A stretch of 64,000 nt of DNA, from positions 1-64,000 of the forward strand of contig CAXEUY010000002.1 of the NCBI GenBank assembly GCA_963999645.1, written 5' to 3'. The notes beneath the pieces were generated by a model. That model saw only the letters and a program-made list of their open reading frames with translations, did no database searches and was not told the DNA's origin. A program made the position numbers and the translations under genes. This document shows positions 43,247 to 51,567 of this stretch, in pieces (positions within the stretch are counted from its first letter, which is position 1; the number at the start of each line of letters is the position of its first letter). This DNA comes from MedAcidi-G1 sp002294285 (GTDB lineage Bacteria; Actinomycetota; Acidimicrobiia; Acidimicrobiales; MedAcidi-G1).

Positions 43247-43947
43247 CAGGCTTTTCCCTCCGTTTTTCTGCGAGACCCTACAAAGATAACTATTAAGAGT
43301 CTCAAAAAGTAATAAATTAGACGAAAGTTACGGTTAGAGGGTTGCCCCGCCGACCTTTCGCGCATTTGAACTGGAATTTCTCTTACATTAAAACCATTTT
43401 TTACAGCGATCAGTATTGCCTCCACTGAATCCATGTATTCCAGCGGGTACTCTTCAGAAAAGAGCCCTATTACAGGTTTGTTAAATGCTCTAAATCCTGA
43501 AGAAGTATCCGTGAACTTATGGCCGGTGGAAAGCCTTATAAGAAAACGGAGGAAGCTCATTGCTGTTTTTCTGCTGCGTCCCACTTCGTAAGAATTTTCT
43601 TCGGAAAATCTGCTTCCTATCACCATGTCAGCTTTCTGAAGTCCGGATAACAGTAAAGAGATTTGTGTCGGATCATGCTGTCCATCCGCATCAAACTGAT
43701 ATGCACGTTCAATTTCTTTTTCATTGCAATAACGAAAACCTAAACGTAGAGCTCCGCCAATACCCAGATTGAAAGGCATTGAAAGACAGACGCAACCGAA
43801 TTCCTTTGCTATTTCAGACGTTCCGTCTGTGGAACCGTCATCCACCACAACTATGAGATGTTCTGGGAAAGCTTGCTTTATTTCCTGCAATACATCGGGA
43901 AGTGATTCCGCTTCGTTGAAAGCAGGGACTATAGCTGCAGTCTTCAT
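43246..43947 (-). CDS. GT2 glycosyltransferase, DPM1-like
   Basis: Soluble GT-A glycosyltransferase of 233 residues resembling dolichyl/polyprenyl-phosphate mannosyl or glucosyl synthases. It opens PAFNEAESLPDVL, has the VVDDGSTDGT nucleotide-sugar block and the metal-binding FDADGQHDP. Product would be a polyprenyl-phosphate sugar, the donor for GT-C enzymes; several such enzymes lie in this region. It has no membrane helices of its own; the DUF2304 partner downstream could anchor it. TACTGT lies 7 nt before the ATG. Confidence 0.86.
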   Translation of the reverse strand: MKTAAIVPAFNEAESLPDVLQEIKQAFPEHLIVVVDDGSTDGTSEIAKEFGCVCLSMPFNLGIGGALRLGFRYCNEKEIERAYQFDADGQHDPTQISLLLSGLQKADMVIGSRFSEENSYEVGRSRKTAMSFLRFLIRLSTGHKFTDTSSGFRAFNKPVIGLFSEEYPLEYMDSVEAILIAVKNGFNVREIPVQMRERSAGQPSNRNFRLIYYFLRLLIVIFVGSRRKTEGKA

Positions 43948-43954
43948 TAACAGA

Positions 43955-43960
43955 ACAGTA
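43955..43960 (-). promoter_or_regulatory. Putative leaderless -10 element for GT2/DUF2304 unit
   Basis: On the minus strand TACTGT is followed by 7 nt and the ATG at 43947. Confidence 0.45.
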
Positions 43961-43986
43961 CTCGGCTTTGAGACTTTTCTCTTTAT

Positions 43987-44901
43987 TTAAAAAGCATCGA
44001 AATCAAGTAATTCGAATCCGGTAAGTTGAAAATCGTGTTTTTTTTCAAAAAAATGAAGCACCAGTTCAAGTGGGCTAGGTTGAATTTTCCTTGGGATTTT
44101 TATTCCGTTCATTTCAAAATATTGATTTTCACCCCAGTAAATAATAAAAGGTGTCCGATGATGTTTAGCAACGTTAGAAATAAAGGGCGATATCGAAAGG
44201 CGCTCATCACAGGGTTTAAGTGGAAGAGCTTTCAGTATTAAGGCTGTTTTAAATCCTCTGAAAAAAGCCGTTGTGCTTATGAGCAGGGCAGAGGGGGATA
44301 AATGGAGAAAATACTGCGACCCAGGTCTAGAAAGGCGCCAAGTTAAAAGCTCTAGATTCCAGACAGGCATATACCCGAAAGAAGGGGTTAGCTTTTCAAA
44401 ATCAAAAACTCCTTTTTCTGCATTTTCCCTGAATTGGTCAGAATCCATTTGAAATGTTGTTGAAGTTTCTAGAGATTTTGAAGGTTTTAATAATCGAAGA
44501 TCTATTGAAGGTAGTTTTTTCCAACCCATTGCACCAGTCATACGCGGCGATGACTGAGAGTTAGCTACCCCCAAAATCCCTCTGAGGTTTCCGTTTATTC
44601 CAGCCTCATAGCTTTTCTCTACAGTTTTGCGAAAAATGCCCTCGCCTCTACTGTCGGGAGATACCGCTAGGTCAACGCCTACTCCCAGAGAGATTTTTTC
44701 ACATAAATGGTTTTTGAAGATTTTTGGAATCAATGCGTAGTTGCTTATTTGTTTGCCTTGATCTGTCATATGTCCAACACAGGCTAAACCAGAAGGGTTT
44801 TTTAGATATTGCCATTCAAGGAATTCTGCAGTTATTAACTTTTTCGGTTTGAAAACTTCGTTTAGCAAGTCTGAAGTTAAGCGGAGATCTAAATTAGTCA
44901 T
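43987..44901 (-). CDS. GNAT-like N-acetyltransferase family protein
   Basis: A 304-residue protein whose first 150 residues look like the Eis/GNAT type: FLEWQYLKNPSG early, then GVGVDLAVSPDSRGEGIFRKTVEKSYE, which fits the acetyl-CoA binding beta4-alpha3 element with a modified RGxG loop. The second half is unassigned. Proteins of this kind occur in polysaccharide loci and may acylate sugars. It overlaps the small membrane protein gene upstream by 8 nt. Assignment is moderate. Confidence 0.62.
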   Translation of the reverse strand: MTNLDLRLTSDLLNEVFKPKKLITAEFLEWQYLKNPSGLACVGHMTDQGKQISNYALIPKIFKNHLCEKISLGVGVDLAVSPDSRGEGIFRKTVEKSYEAGINGNLRGILGVANSQSSPRMTGAMGWKKLPSIDLRLLKPSKSLETSTTFQMDSDQFRENAEKGVFDFEKLTPSFGYMPVWNLELLTWRLSRPGSQYFLHLSPSALLISTTAFFRGFKTALILKALPLKPCDERLSISPFISNVAKHHRTPFIIYWGENQYFEMNGIKIPRKIQPSPLELVLHFFEKKHDFQLTGFELLDFDAF

Positions 44902-45241
44902 TTTCGTCTTTTATTTTTCGGAAATAAACAATCGTTGAGATTCCTAAAAGGAAAAAAGAAAAGCCTAAAGCTAAACGAAATGTTGCTCTGTCAGAACAGT
45001 TAATTGAGCGGGTGATCGTCATATCACCTACCTTCGGTTTTGGAGTTGTGAAAACCTCATAAGATGGAAAGTCATCGTTGAAAGCCCCAAAAATTGGACT
45101 TTTACAGGAGGCTTCGGGTGTGCTTTCAAAAGAGAATACTTCCCCTCCAGGCAAAGGTCTAGAAAAGGGAATTAAGGCAATCCAAAGCCCCAAGACTATT
45201 AAAAGCGTTCCCGAAATTAATAAAAAATTGTGTTTCTTCAC
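44894..45241 (-). CDS. Hypothetical two-helix membrane protein
   Basis: A 115-residue protein with hydrophobic segments at about 6-24 and 88-107 and an extracytoplasmic loop between them containing two or three Cys residues that could form a disulphide. No family is recognised. GTG start; TAAGAT lies 9 nt upstream on the minus strand. It is divergent from the SGNH lipoprotein gene and overlaps the GNAT-like gene, so it is probably part of the envelope glycan group. Confidence 0.6.
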   Translation of the reverse strand: MKKHNFLLISGTLLIVLGLWIALIPFSRPLPGGEVFSFESTPEASCKSPIFGAFNDDFPSYEVFTTPKPKVGDMTITRSINCSDRATFRLALGFSFFLLGISTIVYFRKIKDEND

Positions 45242-45265
45242 AGCACGCTGATCTTACAGGTCGGT

Positions 45266-45271
45266 TAGCCT
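45266..45271 (+). promoter_or_regulatory. Putative leaderless -10 element for SGNH lipoprotein
   Basis: TAGCCT lies 6 nt before ATG 45278, with no Shine-Dalgarno sequence. The same hexamer precedes rplU. Confidence 0.45.
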
Positions 45272-45277
45272 CAGCAA

Positions 45278-46342
45278 ATGCATAGAAAAGTTTATAGTTT
45301 CTATTTCTTTGCGTTTTTCTGCCTTATTGCAGCCTGCAGCTCTTCAAATTCAATTCTTGAAATTTCTTCTACACGGCAGTCATCTACAACCGTTTTAGAT
45401 TCCTTGATAGTAGAAAACAACACCACGAGCAGTTCTCTTACTTCAATCCAAACAGCAACCACTTCCGTAACGACAAGCATTCCGACAGTAAAAGAGTCAA
45501 AAAAAGATGAAAAAAGTTCAACTCTGAAAAACATGGATGGAGAAGCGCTTGAAGAGTCGACAGAAACAACTTTAATCATTGATGATTTACTTCTAGAAGA
45601 AATATCTCAAGTTGCACAAGAGAATAATGCAATAAGGGTTCCGACTAGAGATAACCCATTGCGTGTTACAACTATTGGGGACAGTGTTGCATATGATGCT
45701 GACCCAGGAATAAAAGCGCTTATAGAAGCAACTGAAATGGCAGAAGTTGAAAATAGATCATTTGGGGGAGTTGGTTTAACACAAAATGGTTTCGAGGTTT
45801 ATTTAGAAGAGTCACTTGCAAATAAACCTGAGGTGGTAACTGTAATGGTTGGTGGCTGGGATCTGGCTTTTGCCGAAAATGATCAAGAAAAATATTCGGA
45901 AATTGTTGAAAGCTCATTTGAGAAAATCCTAGAGGTTGCTTCTTTAGTCATAGTGATAGGAATGCCGCCAACCCCGGACACAGAAGGTCTAGAAGAAAAT
46001 CGTTATTTGATTAACAGAATTTACAAAAATATTTCAAACTTAAAAGAAGAGATCATTTTTATCGACACTAATAGAGTACTTGGAGACGAGAATGGGAAAT
46101 TCACTAGAAACTTCAAAACTTTTGATGGTGAAGTTCATCAAATTCGAAAAGTGAGAGATGGCAAAGACGATGGACATCTTTGTCCATTCGGGGCAGTATT
46201 AATTGGAGAATCTGTTTTTGCGGAAATTAGTAGAAGATTTCCAATACCACACACAACAGATGCATGGTGGTCTGATAATTGGGTTAACGATCAGAGATAT
46301 GACGATCCACCAGGAGGATGTGAACAGACTTCAGTTAATTAG
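45278..46342 (+). CDS. SGNH-hydrolase-like lipoprotein
   Basis: Secreted lipoprotein of 354 residues: signal peptide with lipobox LIAAC (lipidated Cys20), a Ser/Thr-rich stalk (about 25-115), and an SGNH-type domain (about 125-330). Block I is TIGDSVAYDA with Ser136 as nucleophile, and the catalytic DxxH is Asp297...His300 (DDGH). Block III reads VGGWD, without the usual Asn. Domain layout parallels the SGNH protein at 41.7 kb. It is likely an esterase or O-acyl modifying enzyme acting on surface glycan or lipid. Its end overlaps the convergent GT39-like gene by 8 nt. Confidence 0.78.
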   Translation: MHRKVYSFYFFAFFCLIAACSSSNSILEISSTRQSSTTVLDSLIVENNTTSSSLTSIQTATTSVTTSIPTVKESKKDEKSSTLKNMDGEALEESTETTLIIDDLLLEEISQVAQENNAIRVPTRDNPLRVTTIGDSVAYDADPGIKALIEATEMAEVENRSFGGVGLTQNGFEVYLEESLANKPEVVTVMVGGWDLAFAENDQEKYSEIVESSFEKILEVASLVIVIGMPPTPDTEGLEENRYLINRIYKNISNLKEEIIFIDTNRVLGDENGKFTRNFKTFDGEVHQIRKVRDGKDDGHLCPFGAVLIGESVFAEISRRFPIPHTTDAWWSDNWVNDQRYDDPPGGCEQTSVN

Positions 46343-47723
46343 TAACAGAAGTTTTGTCAAGTTTCCTCTTTATCAATAAGTCAAAAGAGAATGCTGCCAG
46401 AATAACCAATGATGTTTCGGCAGCTGTTCTATAGCGTGTATTGCCAAATGCTAAGGCGGCGGTCAGTGTAGCGATTGGAATCCATGAAGCAGTTATAAAC
46501 AGAGTTTCCTTCCGGTTCTTCCAGAAATTAAAAATAGCGAAGATTGAAAATGGTAACAGCAGTAAATATTGGCTTAAGCCAAGCAAGGAAACTGTAAAAG
46601 AGCGACGATCAGCCAAAGTATCTAAACGCAGTTGCTCAACAGGTTTATAAAAACCCCACATTCTTCCGATCCTTGCCGGTATAACAGTTGTCAAAAGACG
46701 TTTTTTGTTTTTACTTATGTACTCGAAAGAGCGGTCTCTTACAATTCGATCACGTTGTGATTCATCTAAGAGCTCACCTGAGTCGCCATAAGGAGGTGGC
46801 TGGCCGCATTTTAGTTCCCAGTAACCGAGGTTAGGTCCAAAGTAGGTTGAATCGCAGTTGGCTTGAACCAAAACTGTCCCAGCTCCATCCGATAAAAAAA
46901 CTGTTTCCTCAAATGAATTGAGGTTTCTAGCTACCCAAGGCATAACCACAAGTAAAGCAGCTATCGCAACAGAGGTGCATTGGGTGAGTTTGGTCTTAAA
47001 AGAAATTTCTGACTTGAAAAAAATGATCAGAGTTATGAGTGGCAGATAGAGAACTAGTTCAGCTCGACATAAAGCTGCCAAACCACCTACACAGCCAAAA
47101 ATAAAAGCTCTTTTAATGCTTGGGTTTTCCGCTAAAGCCAAACCAGCGAGAATAGAAGCCATTGCCCCAGTAATGGCACAAGTCTCCGCCATGAGGAGCC
47201 CGTCATTGATCCATATAAATGCATAGGTGGCAGTCAAAAAAGCAGTGATGAGGCCAAGTCGTTCGGAGGATATCTTACGTCCAATAAAACCTGCGATGAT
47301 TATCGATGGAATCCCTAATAAAATCGAAACTATTTGTTGTTCAAAAACAGTGGTAAAACCCAGAAATGAAATGACAGCAAGAAGTAAAGTCCAGACAGGT
47401 GGATGTCCAGCGGTTGGTTCGATGTGACCAATTGGAGTAATAACTTCGGTAGTTTCTCCATTTATAGGAATTAGATCTATAGATCCAAATAGATATCTGA
47501 AGGGTTCGGTAAAACCAAGGCCATCAGCGAAAAGATTGGCACTTAAATGGTAAGAAGCAGCATCACCGCTTAGCTGGTTGTCGGCAACGACGAGTAAAAA
47601 ATATAAGAGTCTGACAAATAGCCCTAAGAGGCAGATTAGTAAAAGGCTTTTATTGAAATTCAACCTATTGAGCAAATTGGGTCTTATCGAACTCTCTCTG
47701 ATCTTCATAAGGCCATGCACCAT
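46335..47723 (-). CDS. GT39/ArnT-like GT-C glycosyltransferase
   Basis: Polytopic membrane glycosyltransferase of 462 residues, with about 11 hydrophobic segments and the first extracytoplasmic loop carrying SGDAASYHLSANLFADGLG, the acidic catalytic-loop position of ArnT/PMT enzymes. Members transfer a sugar from a polyprenyl-phosphate donor to protein, lipid or glycan outside the membrane. The protein is a clear paralogue of the 48.6-50.0 kb gene (shared GHIEPTAGHPP, NDGLLMAET, ANCDSTYFG). An internal ATG (MKIRES) could be the real start. It lies 3 nt after the deacetylase gene stop. Confidence 0.83.
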   Translation of the reverse strand: MVHGLMKIRESSIRPNLLNRLNFNKSLLLICLLGLFVRLLYFLLVVADNQLSGDAASYHLSANLFADGLGFTEPFRYLFGSIDLIPINGETTEVITPIGHIEPTAGHPPVWTLLLAVISFLGFTTVFEQQIVSILLGIPSIIIAGFIGRKISSERLGLITAFLTATYAFIWINDGLLMAETCAITGAMASILAGLALAENPSIKRAFIFGCVGGLAALCRAELVLYLPLITLIIFFKSEISFKTKLTQCTSVAIAALLVVMPWVARNLNSFEETVFLSDGAGTVLVQANCDSTYFGPNLGYWELKCGQPPPYGDSGELLDESQRDRIVRDRSFEYISKNKKRLLTTVIPARIGRMWGFYKPVEQLRLDTLADRRSFTVSLLGLSQYLLLLPFSIFAIFNFWKNRKETLFITASWIPIATLTAALAFGNTRYRTAAETSLVILAAFSFDLLIKRKLDKTSVTN

Positions 47724-47726
47724 GAC

Positions 47727-48578
47727 TTATTTTTCTATTCCAGCTACAGGTGACTCTGGGTTTACCACTTCAAGCGAAGAAAGGTCCATCGATTCGGCGA
47801 TGTCACCTAGAGAGGCAGCTGACGTGTCCCTTAAAAAGTTCCGCATTTTATTTTCCATTCCTGATCTACCGATCCAGGCGATTCGACTCGTAAGTCGACC
47901 GACATGATCTAACTGGTAGTACTTTTCGTCTTTATCGAATTCCCATGGATGACAATAAGTCCAAAGCACTTCCTTTGTAGAAGCACGGCGAATTCCCATT
48001 TTCCTAATAAGCGAAGGGAATAATCTAAAATAAGCGCCTCCTAAATAAGGAATATTGAAACCAAAAAGGTTGGTGATCGGGCAGGGGAATTCAATTACTG
48101 AGTTCAACCAACGAAAAGGATAGGTTGGCGTCCCATCCCATCCGTAAAGAGGATTTTTTGCTGGCAAAACACTTGAAGAGTAGGTAAAGCCTGCTTCCTG
48201 AAGAATAGGGATAGCCCATCGAGTTTTGTAAGTAAGCGACATTGTGGGAGCCCGAAATCCATTTATTTTCTGCCCAGTGGTTTCTTCGAGGAATCTTTTT
48301 GCCTCTTTTAGTTCTTTTTCAAAGTCTTGTGGAGCTAAGAGTTGCAAAGGAATATGTTTATGCGAGTGTAAGCCTATTTCGTGGCCTTCTTGAGAGGCTC
48401 TAATGATCATCTCAGGGTGCCGTCTAGCCAGATCACCGACAACAAAAATTGTTGCGCGGATTCCCATCTCGAGAAAAATATCTAGAACGCGTTCAGTCAT
48501 CATCTTTGAACGGTCTTCATAAGCCCTAGAAGGTCTAAGATCTTCGACATCGAGTGTGACAGTAATCTTTTTTAACAT
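47727..48578 (-). CDS. NodB-type polysaccharide deacetylase
   Basis: Carbohydrate esterase 4 fold, 283 residues. Motif 1 reads TLDVEDLRP, the DVED variant seen in exopolysaccharide and PEP-CTERM-type deacetylases; motif 2 is HSHKH; motif 3 is GFRAPTMSL; and the later WTYCHPWEFD supplies the His. It has no signal peptide, so it is likely cytoplasmic and would act on a polyprenyl-linked or nucleotide sugar, as ArnD does. It overlaps the upstream GT39-like gene by 7 nt and is followed by its paralogue, so three genes form one unit. Confidence 0.86.
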   Translation of the reverse strand: MLKKITVTLDVEDLRPSRAYEDRSKMMTERVLDIFLEMGIRATIFVVGDLARRHPEMIIRASQEGHEIGLHSHKHIPLQLLAPQDFEKELKEAKRFLEETTGQKINGFRAPTMSLTYKTRWAIPILQEAGFTYSSSVLPAKNPLYGWDGTPTYPFRWLNSVIEFPCPITNLFGFNIPYLGGAYFRLFPSLIRKMGIRRASTKEVLWTYCHPWEFDKDEKYYQLDHVGRLTSRIAWIGRSGMENKMRNFLRDTSAASLGDIAESMDLSSLEVVNPESPVAGIEK

Positions 48579-50011
48579 TTCGTTGTAGCGGAATTGTAGG
48601 CAAGTTCCGTATCAGGTTCTGTATTCAAATTTTTTAAGCTTCCCACTAGGCAGCTGATTCCAATTGCGGCGCAAATAACTAAAGGCACTTCTGCAGAAAC
48701 ACGATATCTAGTCGTACCCATGCTCATAGCAGCGATCAGAGTTGCAATAATAGGAATCGTGATAACTGGCGCAATAAATTTTTTGTTTTGCTTGAGTCTG
48801 ACCACTCCAAGAATTGAGAACGGTATCAATAAGTAATACTGAAGTAACCCAATAAAAGAAAGGCTGAAGCTCCTGCCTTCAACAAGTTTGTCTGCTCGCA
48901 GTTGCTCAATCGGAGCATAAAATCCCCAAAGTCGAGCCATTCTTTTAGGCACAACATTAGTCAAAAGATGCCTTTTATGCTGGCTGGCATAATCGAGGCC
49001 ACGCTTACGATATTCCTTGTCGCGCACAGATTCATCTGTTGCTTCGCCGTTCTCACCTAACGGCTGGGGTAAGCCACACAAATACTCCCAGTATCCTTGT
49101 TTATCCCCAAAATATGTCGCGTCACAATTCGTTTGTGCAAGCAAAATCCCTGAGCCGTTAGAGATCAAAACTGGCTCTTCAAACTGGGTCAAGTTTCTAA
49201 TCACCCAAGGAGAGACTGTCGCAGCAACTATTAAACCGACAGCCGAATAGTTGAGTAGGCGTTTTTTAAGATCTTGGGAAGAGTCTCTTAAGATTGGAAT
49301 TGCTAGGAAAGGAATGGCGATTATTAGTTCAACGCGCGTGAGTGCCGCTAACCCGCCTATAAGAGAGAAAAGTATCAATGTTGAAAGCGAGTTTTTGCTG
49401 TATAGGCGCCATGAAAAACCAATCAACAGTGCTACCAGCATCACAACAAGAGTTTCGGACATCAAGAGCCCATCATTCAACCATAAGAAAGCATAAATTG
49501 AAGCTAATCCAGAAGCTATAAGACCGGCTTTGTCGCCAGCTATTTCACGTGTGGCCCAGCCGATAGCAAAGACGCCTATAGCTCCAATGAATGAGCAAAA
49601 GATCTGTTGTATTAGAACACTACTAAAGCCTAGGAAAATTGGAAAAGCTAAAACAATCACCCAAAGAGGCGGATGTCCTGCAGTTGGTTCAATGTGCCCT
49701 ATTGGCAGATTTCTGTTGGCGGTTTCGGGTACATAAGAAGGGTCGCTCACAAAAAGTAACTCTTGTTCACCTCCAAAGATATACCTGTAAGGCTCTGTGA
49801 AACCTAGACCATCAACGAGCAGTTTAGAGGCATGATGATAGTAGAAAGCATCACCGTTTAGCAGGTCCCCTTTTTCAAAAACGATTACGTATATGACCCT
49901 TATCAGGAAAGCCAATAGGGATAAAGAAATTAATTTGATATGGAATGACTTACCCTTGATGCTCAGATTATGCGTCCTATCGGTGCTAATTGAAGAAGGT
50001 TTTTTAGTCAT
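48572..50011 (-). CDS. GT39/ArnT-like GT-C glycosyltransferase (paralogue)
   Basis: Second ArnT-like membrane glycosyltransferase, 479 residues, with the acidic loop LLNGDAFYYHHASKLLVDGL and the extracytoplasmic block GHIEPTAGHPPLWV. It is a tandem paralogue of the 46.3-47.7 kb gene (also matching in NDGLLMSETL and TNCDATYFGD), the two flanking the deacetylase. The N-terminal 25 residues are basic and cytoplasmic. It probably transfers a modified sugar from a polyprenyl-phosphate carrier; acceptor unknown. It starts 15 nt downstream of the flavoprotein gene's stop. Confidence 0.83.
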   Translation of the reverse strand: MTKKPSSISTDRTHNLSIKGKSFHIKLISLSLLAFLIRVIYVIVFEKGDLLNGDAFYYHHASKLLVDGLGFTEPYRYIFGGEQELLFVSDPSYVPETANRNLPIGHIEPTAGHPPLWVIVLAFPIFLGFSSVLIQQIFCSFIGAIGVFAIGWATREIAGDKAGLIASGLASIYAFLWLNDGLLMSETLVVMLVALLIGFSWRLYSKNSLSTLILFSLIGGLAALTRVELIIAIPFLAIPILRDSSQDLKKRLLNYSAVGLIVAATVSPWVIRNLTQFEEPVLISNGSGILLAQTNCDATYFGDKQGYWEYLCGLPQPLGENGEATDESVRDKEYRKRGLDYASQHKRHLLTNVVPKRMARLWGFYAPIEQLRADKLVEGRSFSLSFIGLLQYYLLIPFSILGVVRLKQNKKFIAPVITIPIIATLIAAMSMGTTRYRVSAEVPLVICAAIGISCLVGSLKNLNTEPDTELAYNSATTKC

Positions 50012-50026
50012 TATTGATTCAAGTTT

Positions 50027-51460
50027 TCAATTTTTCACAACTTCTTCGTGGTAATCCTGCTCCACGTTCACAGACCAAATATCGTGTTCAGCTCCCAGGA
50101 TATTTTCGACGCTTAAAATAGCGGTAAGCATTGAATGATCTTGATTGTTGTAGCGGTGCATACCGTTTCTTCCTACTGGAAAAACATTTGCAGTATTTTT
50201 CTCTAACCAGTCTTTAATTATTTCAACATTGTTGAAATAATTTTTGTCATACATTGGATAGGCCTTCGGCATTCTAACTACATAGGCATTTTCAACTTTT
50301 TCAGGGTCCAGCAAACCTAGAATTTCCATTTCTTTTTTACCCAGATCTATCAAACTGTTGTCTGAGCTGTTCCAGAGTACGTCTCCTTCACTAACAAAGT
50401 ATTCAAGACCGAGGCAAGTCCTTCCGTCTTTAACCAAATGTGGTGACCATCTTCCAAAGTTTTGAACTCGGCCCACTTCGACGTCAGGAGAGTGGATGTA
50501 AATCCAGTTGTCTGGGAAACCATCTTCTTCGGGCACCACAAGAGCCACAGTTATATGCTCACGGAAAGACAGAGAATGTGCGGCTTGTCTAACATTTTCT
50601 GGCGCCGGAGGGTCCATCGATAGAAGAAGTTTAGAAATAGGCATAGAGGAAATTATGTGTGATGTCTGGAAAACCTCAGGACCATTTTGAGACTCTGCAC
50701 GTACTTCTAAAGCAATTCCGTCTGAATGTTTTATTGAAGTTACAGGGCTTAGGAAAAACACCTCACTCCCTTGTTCAGCAACAAGTTTGTGGCATTTCTC
50801 CCACATCATGCCAGGTCCCAGTTTTGGATATTCAAACTCTTCGATAAGACTCGTAATTTTTTTCTGATTCCTTCTAGGCATAAGTGAGTTGATAACGGCT
50901 TTGAAGAGTGAAAGGTTCTTTATGCGCTGTGCTGCCCAGTCAGCTTGTATTCTACTTGCATCCACTCCCCAAACTTTTTCAGTGTAAGTTTTGAAGAAGA
51001 TTTTGTAGAGGCGCCAGCCGAACCTACTGGCAGTCCATCCTTCAAAAGTGCTTATGTCTTTGGGTTTTTTAACTCTCACCCAGAGATAAGAGAGAACGCA
51101 GAGGAAAGACTCGACAAGTCCCAGGTTCTTTAATGCATTACTGGCTTTGAGGGGATAATCGTAAAACTTGCCCTTGTAGAAAATTCTACTCATCCGAGGT
51201 CTTAGTAAGAAATCTCCTTCATCAAGAATTTCATGCCACAATTCAGAAACGACAGGAACTTTCGTGAAAAAGCGGTGTCCTCCTATATCAAAACGCCAAC
51301 CATCACGAACCTCGGTTCGACTGATTCCGCCGACAACGGAATCAGATTCGAGGATTTGACTTTTAATTCCTTTTTTACCTAAGTGGTACGCGGCAGTTAG
51401 ACCTGCGGGGCCAGCTCCTATAATGAGTGGTTTTACCTCAGTCTCAGAATTAATAGTCAT
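50027..51460 (-). CDS. FAD-dependent oxidoreductase, UDP-galactopyranose-mutase-like
   Basis: Flavoprotein of 477 residues with an N-terminal FAD motif IIGAGPAGLTAAYHLG and a GGISRTE / DIGGHRFFTK segment typical of the UGM/protoporphyrinogen oxidase-like family seen in glycan clusters. The C-terminal block VFPVGRNGMHRYNNQDHSM resembles the last FAD-binding motif. Sugar ring contraction or amine/alcohol oxidation are both possible. First gene of the minus-strand unit with the two GT-C genes and the deacetylase; TATGAT lies 8 nt before the ATG. Confidence 0.8.
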   Translation of the reverse strand: MTINSETEVKPLIIGAGPAGLTAAYHLGKKGIKSQILESDSVVGGISRTEVRDGWRFDIGGHRFFTKVPVVSELWHEILDEGDFLLRPRMSRIFYKGKFYDYPLKASNALKNLGLVESFLCVLSYLWVRVKKPKDISTFEGWTASRFGWRLYKIFFKTYTEKVWGVDASRIQADWAAQRIKNLSLFKAVINSLMPRRNQKKITSLIEEFEYPKLGPGMMWEKCHKLVAEQGSEVFFLSPVTSIKHSDGIALEVRAESQNGPEVFQTSHIISSMPISKLLLSMDPPAPENVRQAAHSLSFREHITVALVVPEEDGFPDNWIYIHSPDVEVGRVQNFGRWSPHLVKDGRTCLGLEYFVSEGDVLWNSSDNSLIDLGKKEMEILGLLDPEKVENAYVVRMPKAYPMYDKNYFNNVEIIKDWLEKNTANVFPVGRNGMHRYNNQDHSMLTAILSVENILGAEHDIWSVNVEQDYHEEVVKN

Positions 51461-51468
51461 TAATACGG

Positions 51469-51474
51469 ATCATA
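51469..51474 (-). promoter_or_regulatory. Putative leaderless -10 element for flavoprotein/GT-C unit
   Basis: On the minus strand TATGAT is followed by 8 nt and the ATG at 51460. It is slightly further from the start codon than at other loci. Confidence 0.35.
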
Positions 51475-51554
51475 GGAGCCAAAGTGGGGGAGAGATGAAA
51501 TTAACGAAAAAATTACTTATTGAAGCTCAAATATTTGTCTCAGCGATGTACTAG

Positions 51555-51560
51555 TACTAT
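51555..51560 (+). promoter_or_regulatory. Putative leaderless -10 element for GT-C gene
   Basis: TACTAT lies 7 nt before GTG 51568. This decides the start against TTG 51520, which would lie upstream of the element. Confidence 0.45.
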
Positions 51561-51567
51561 CTACTTT

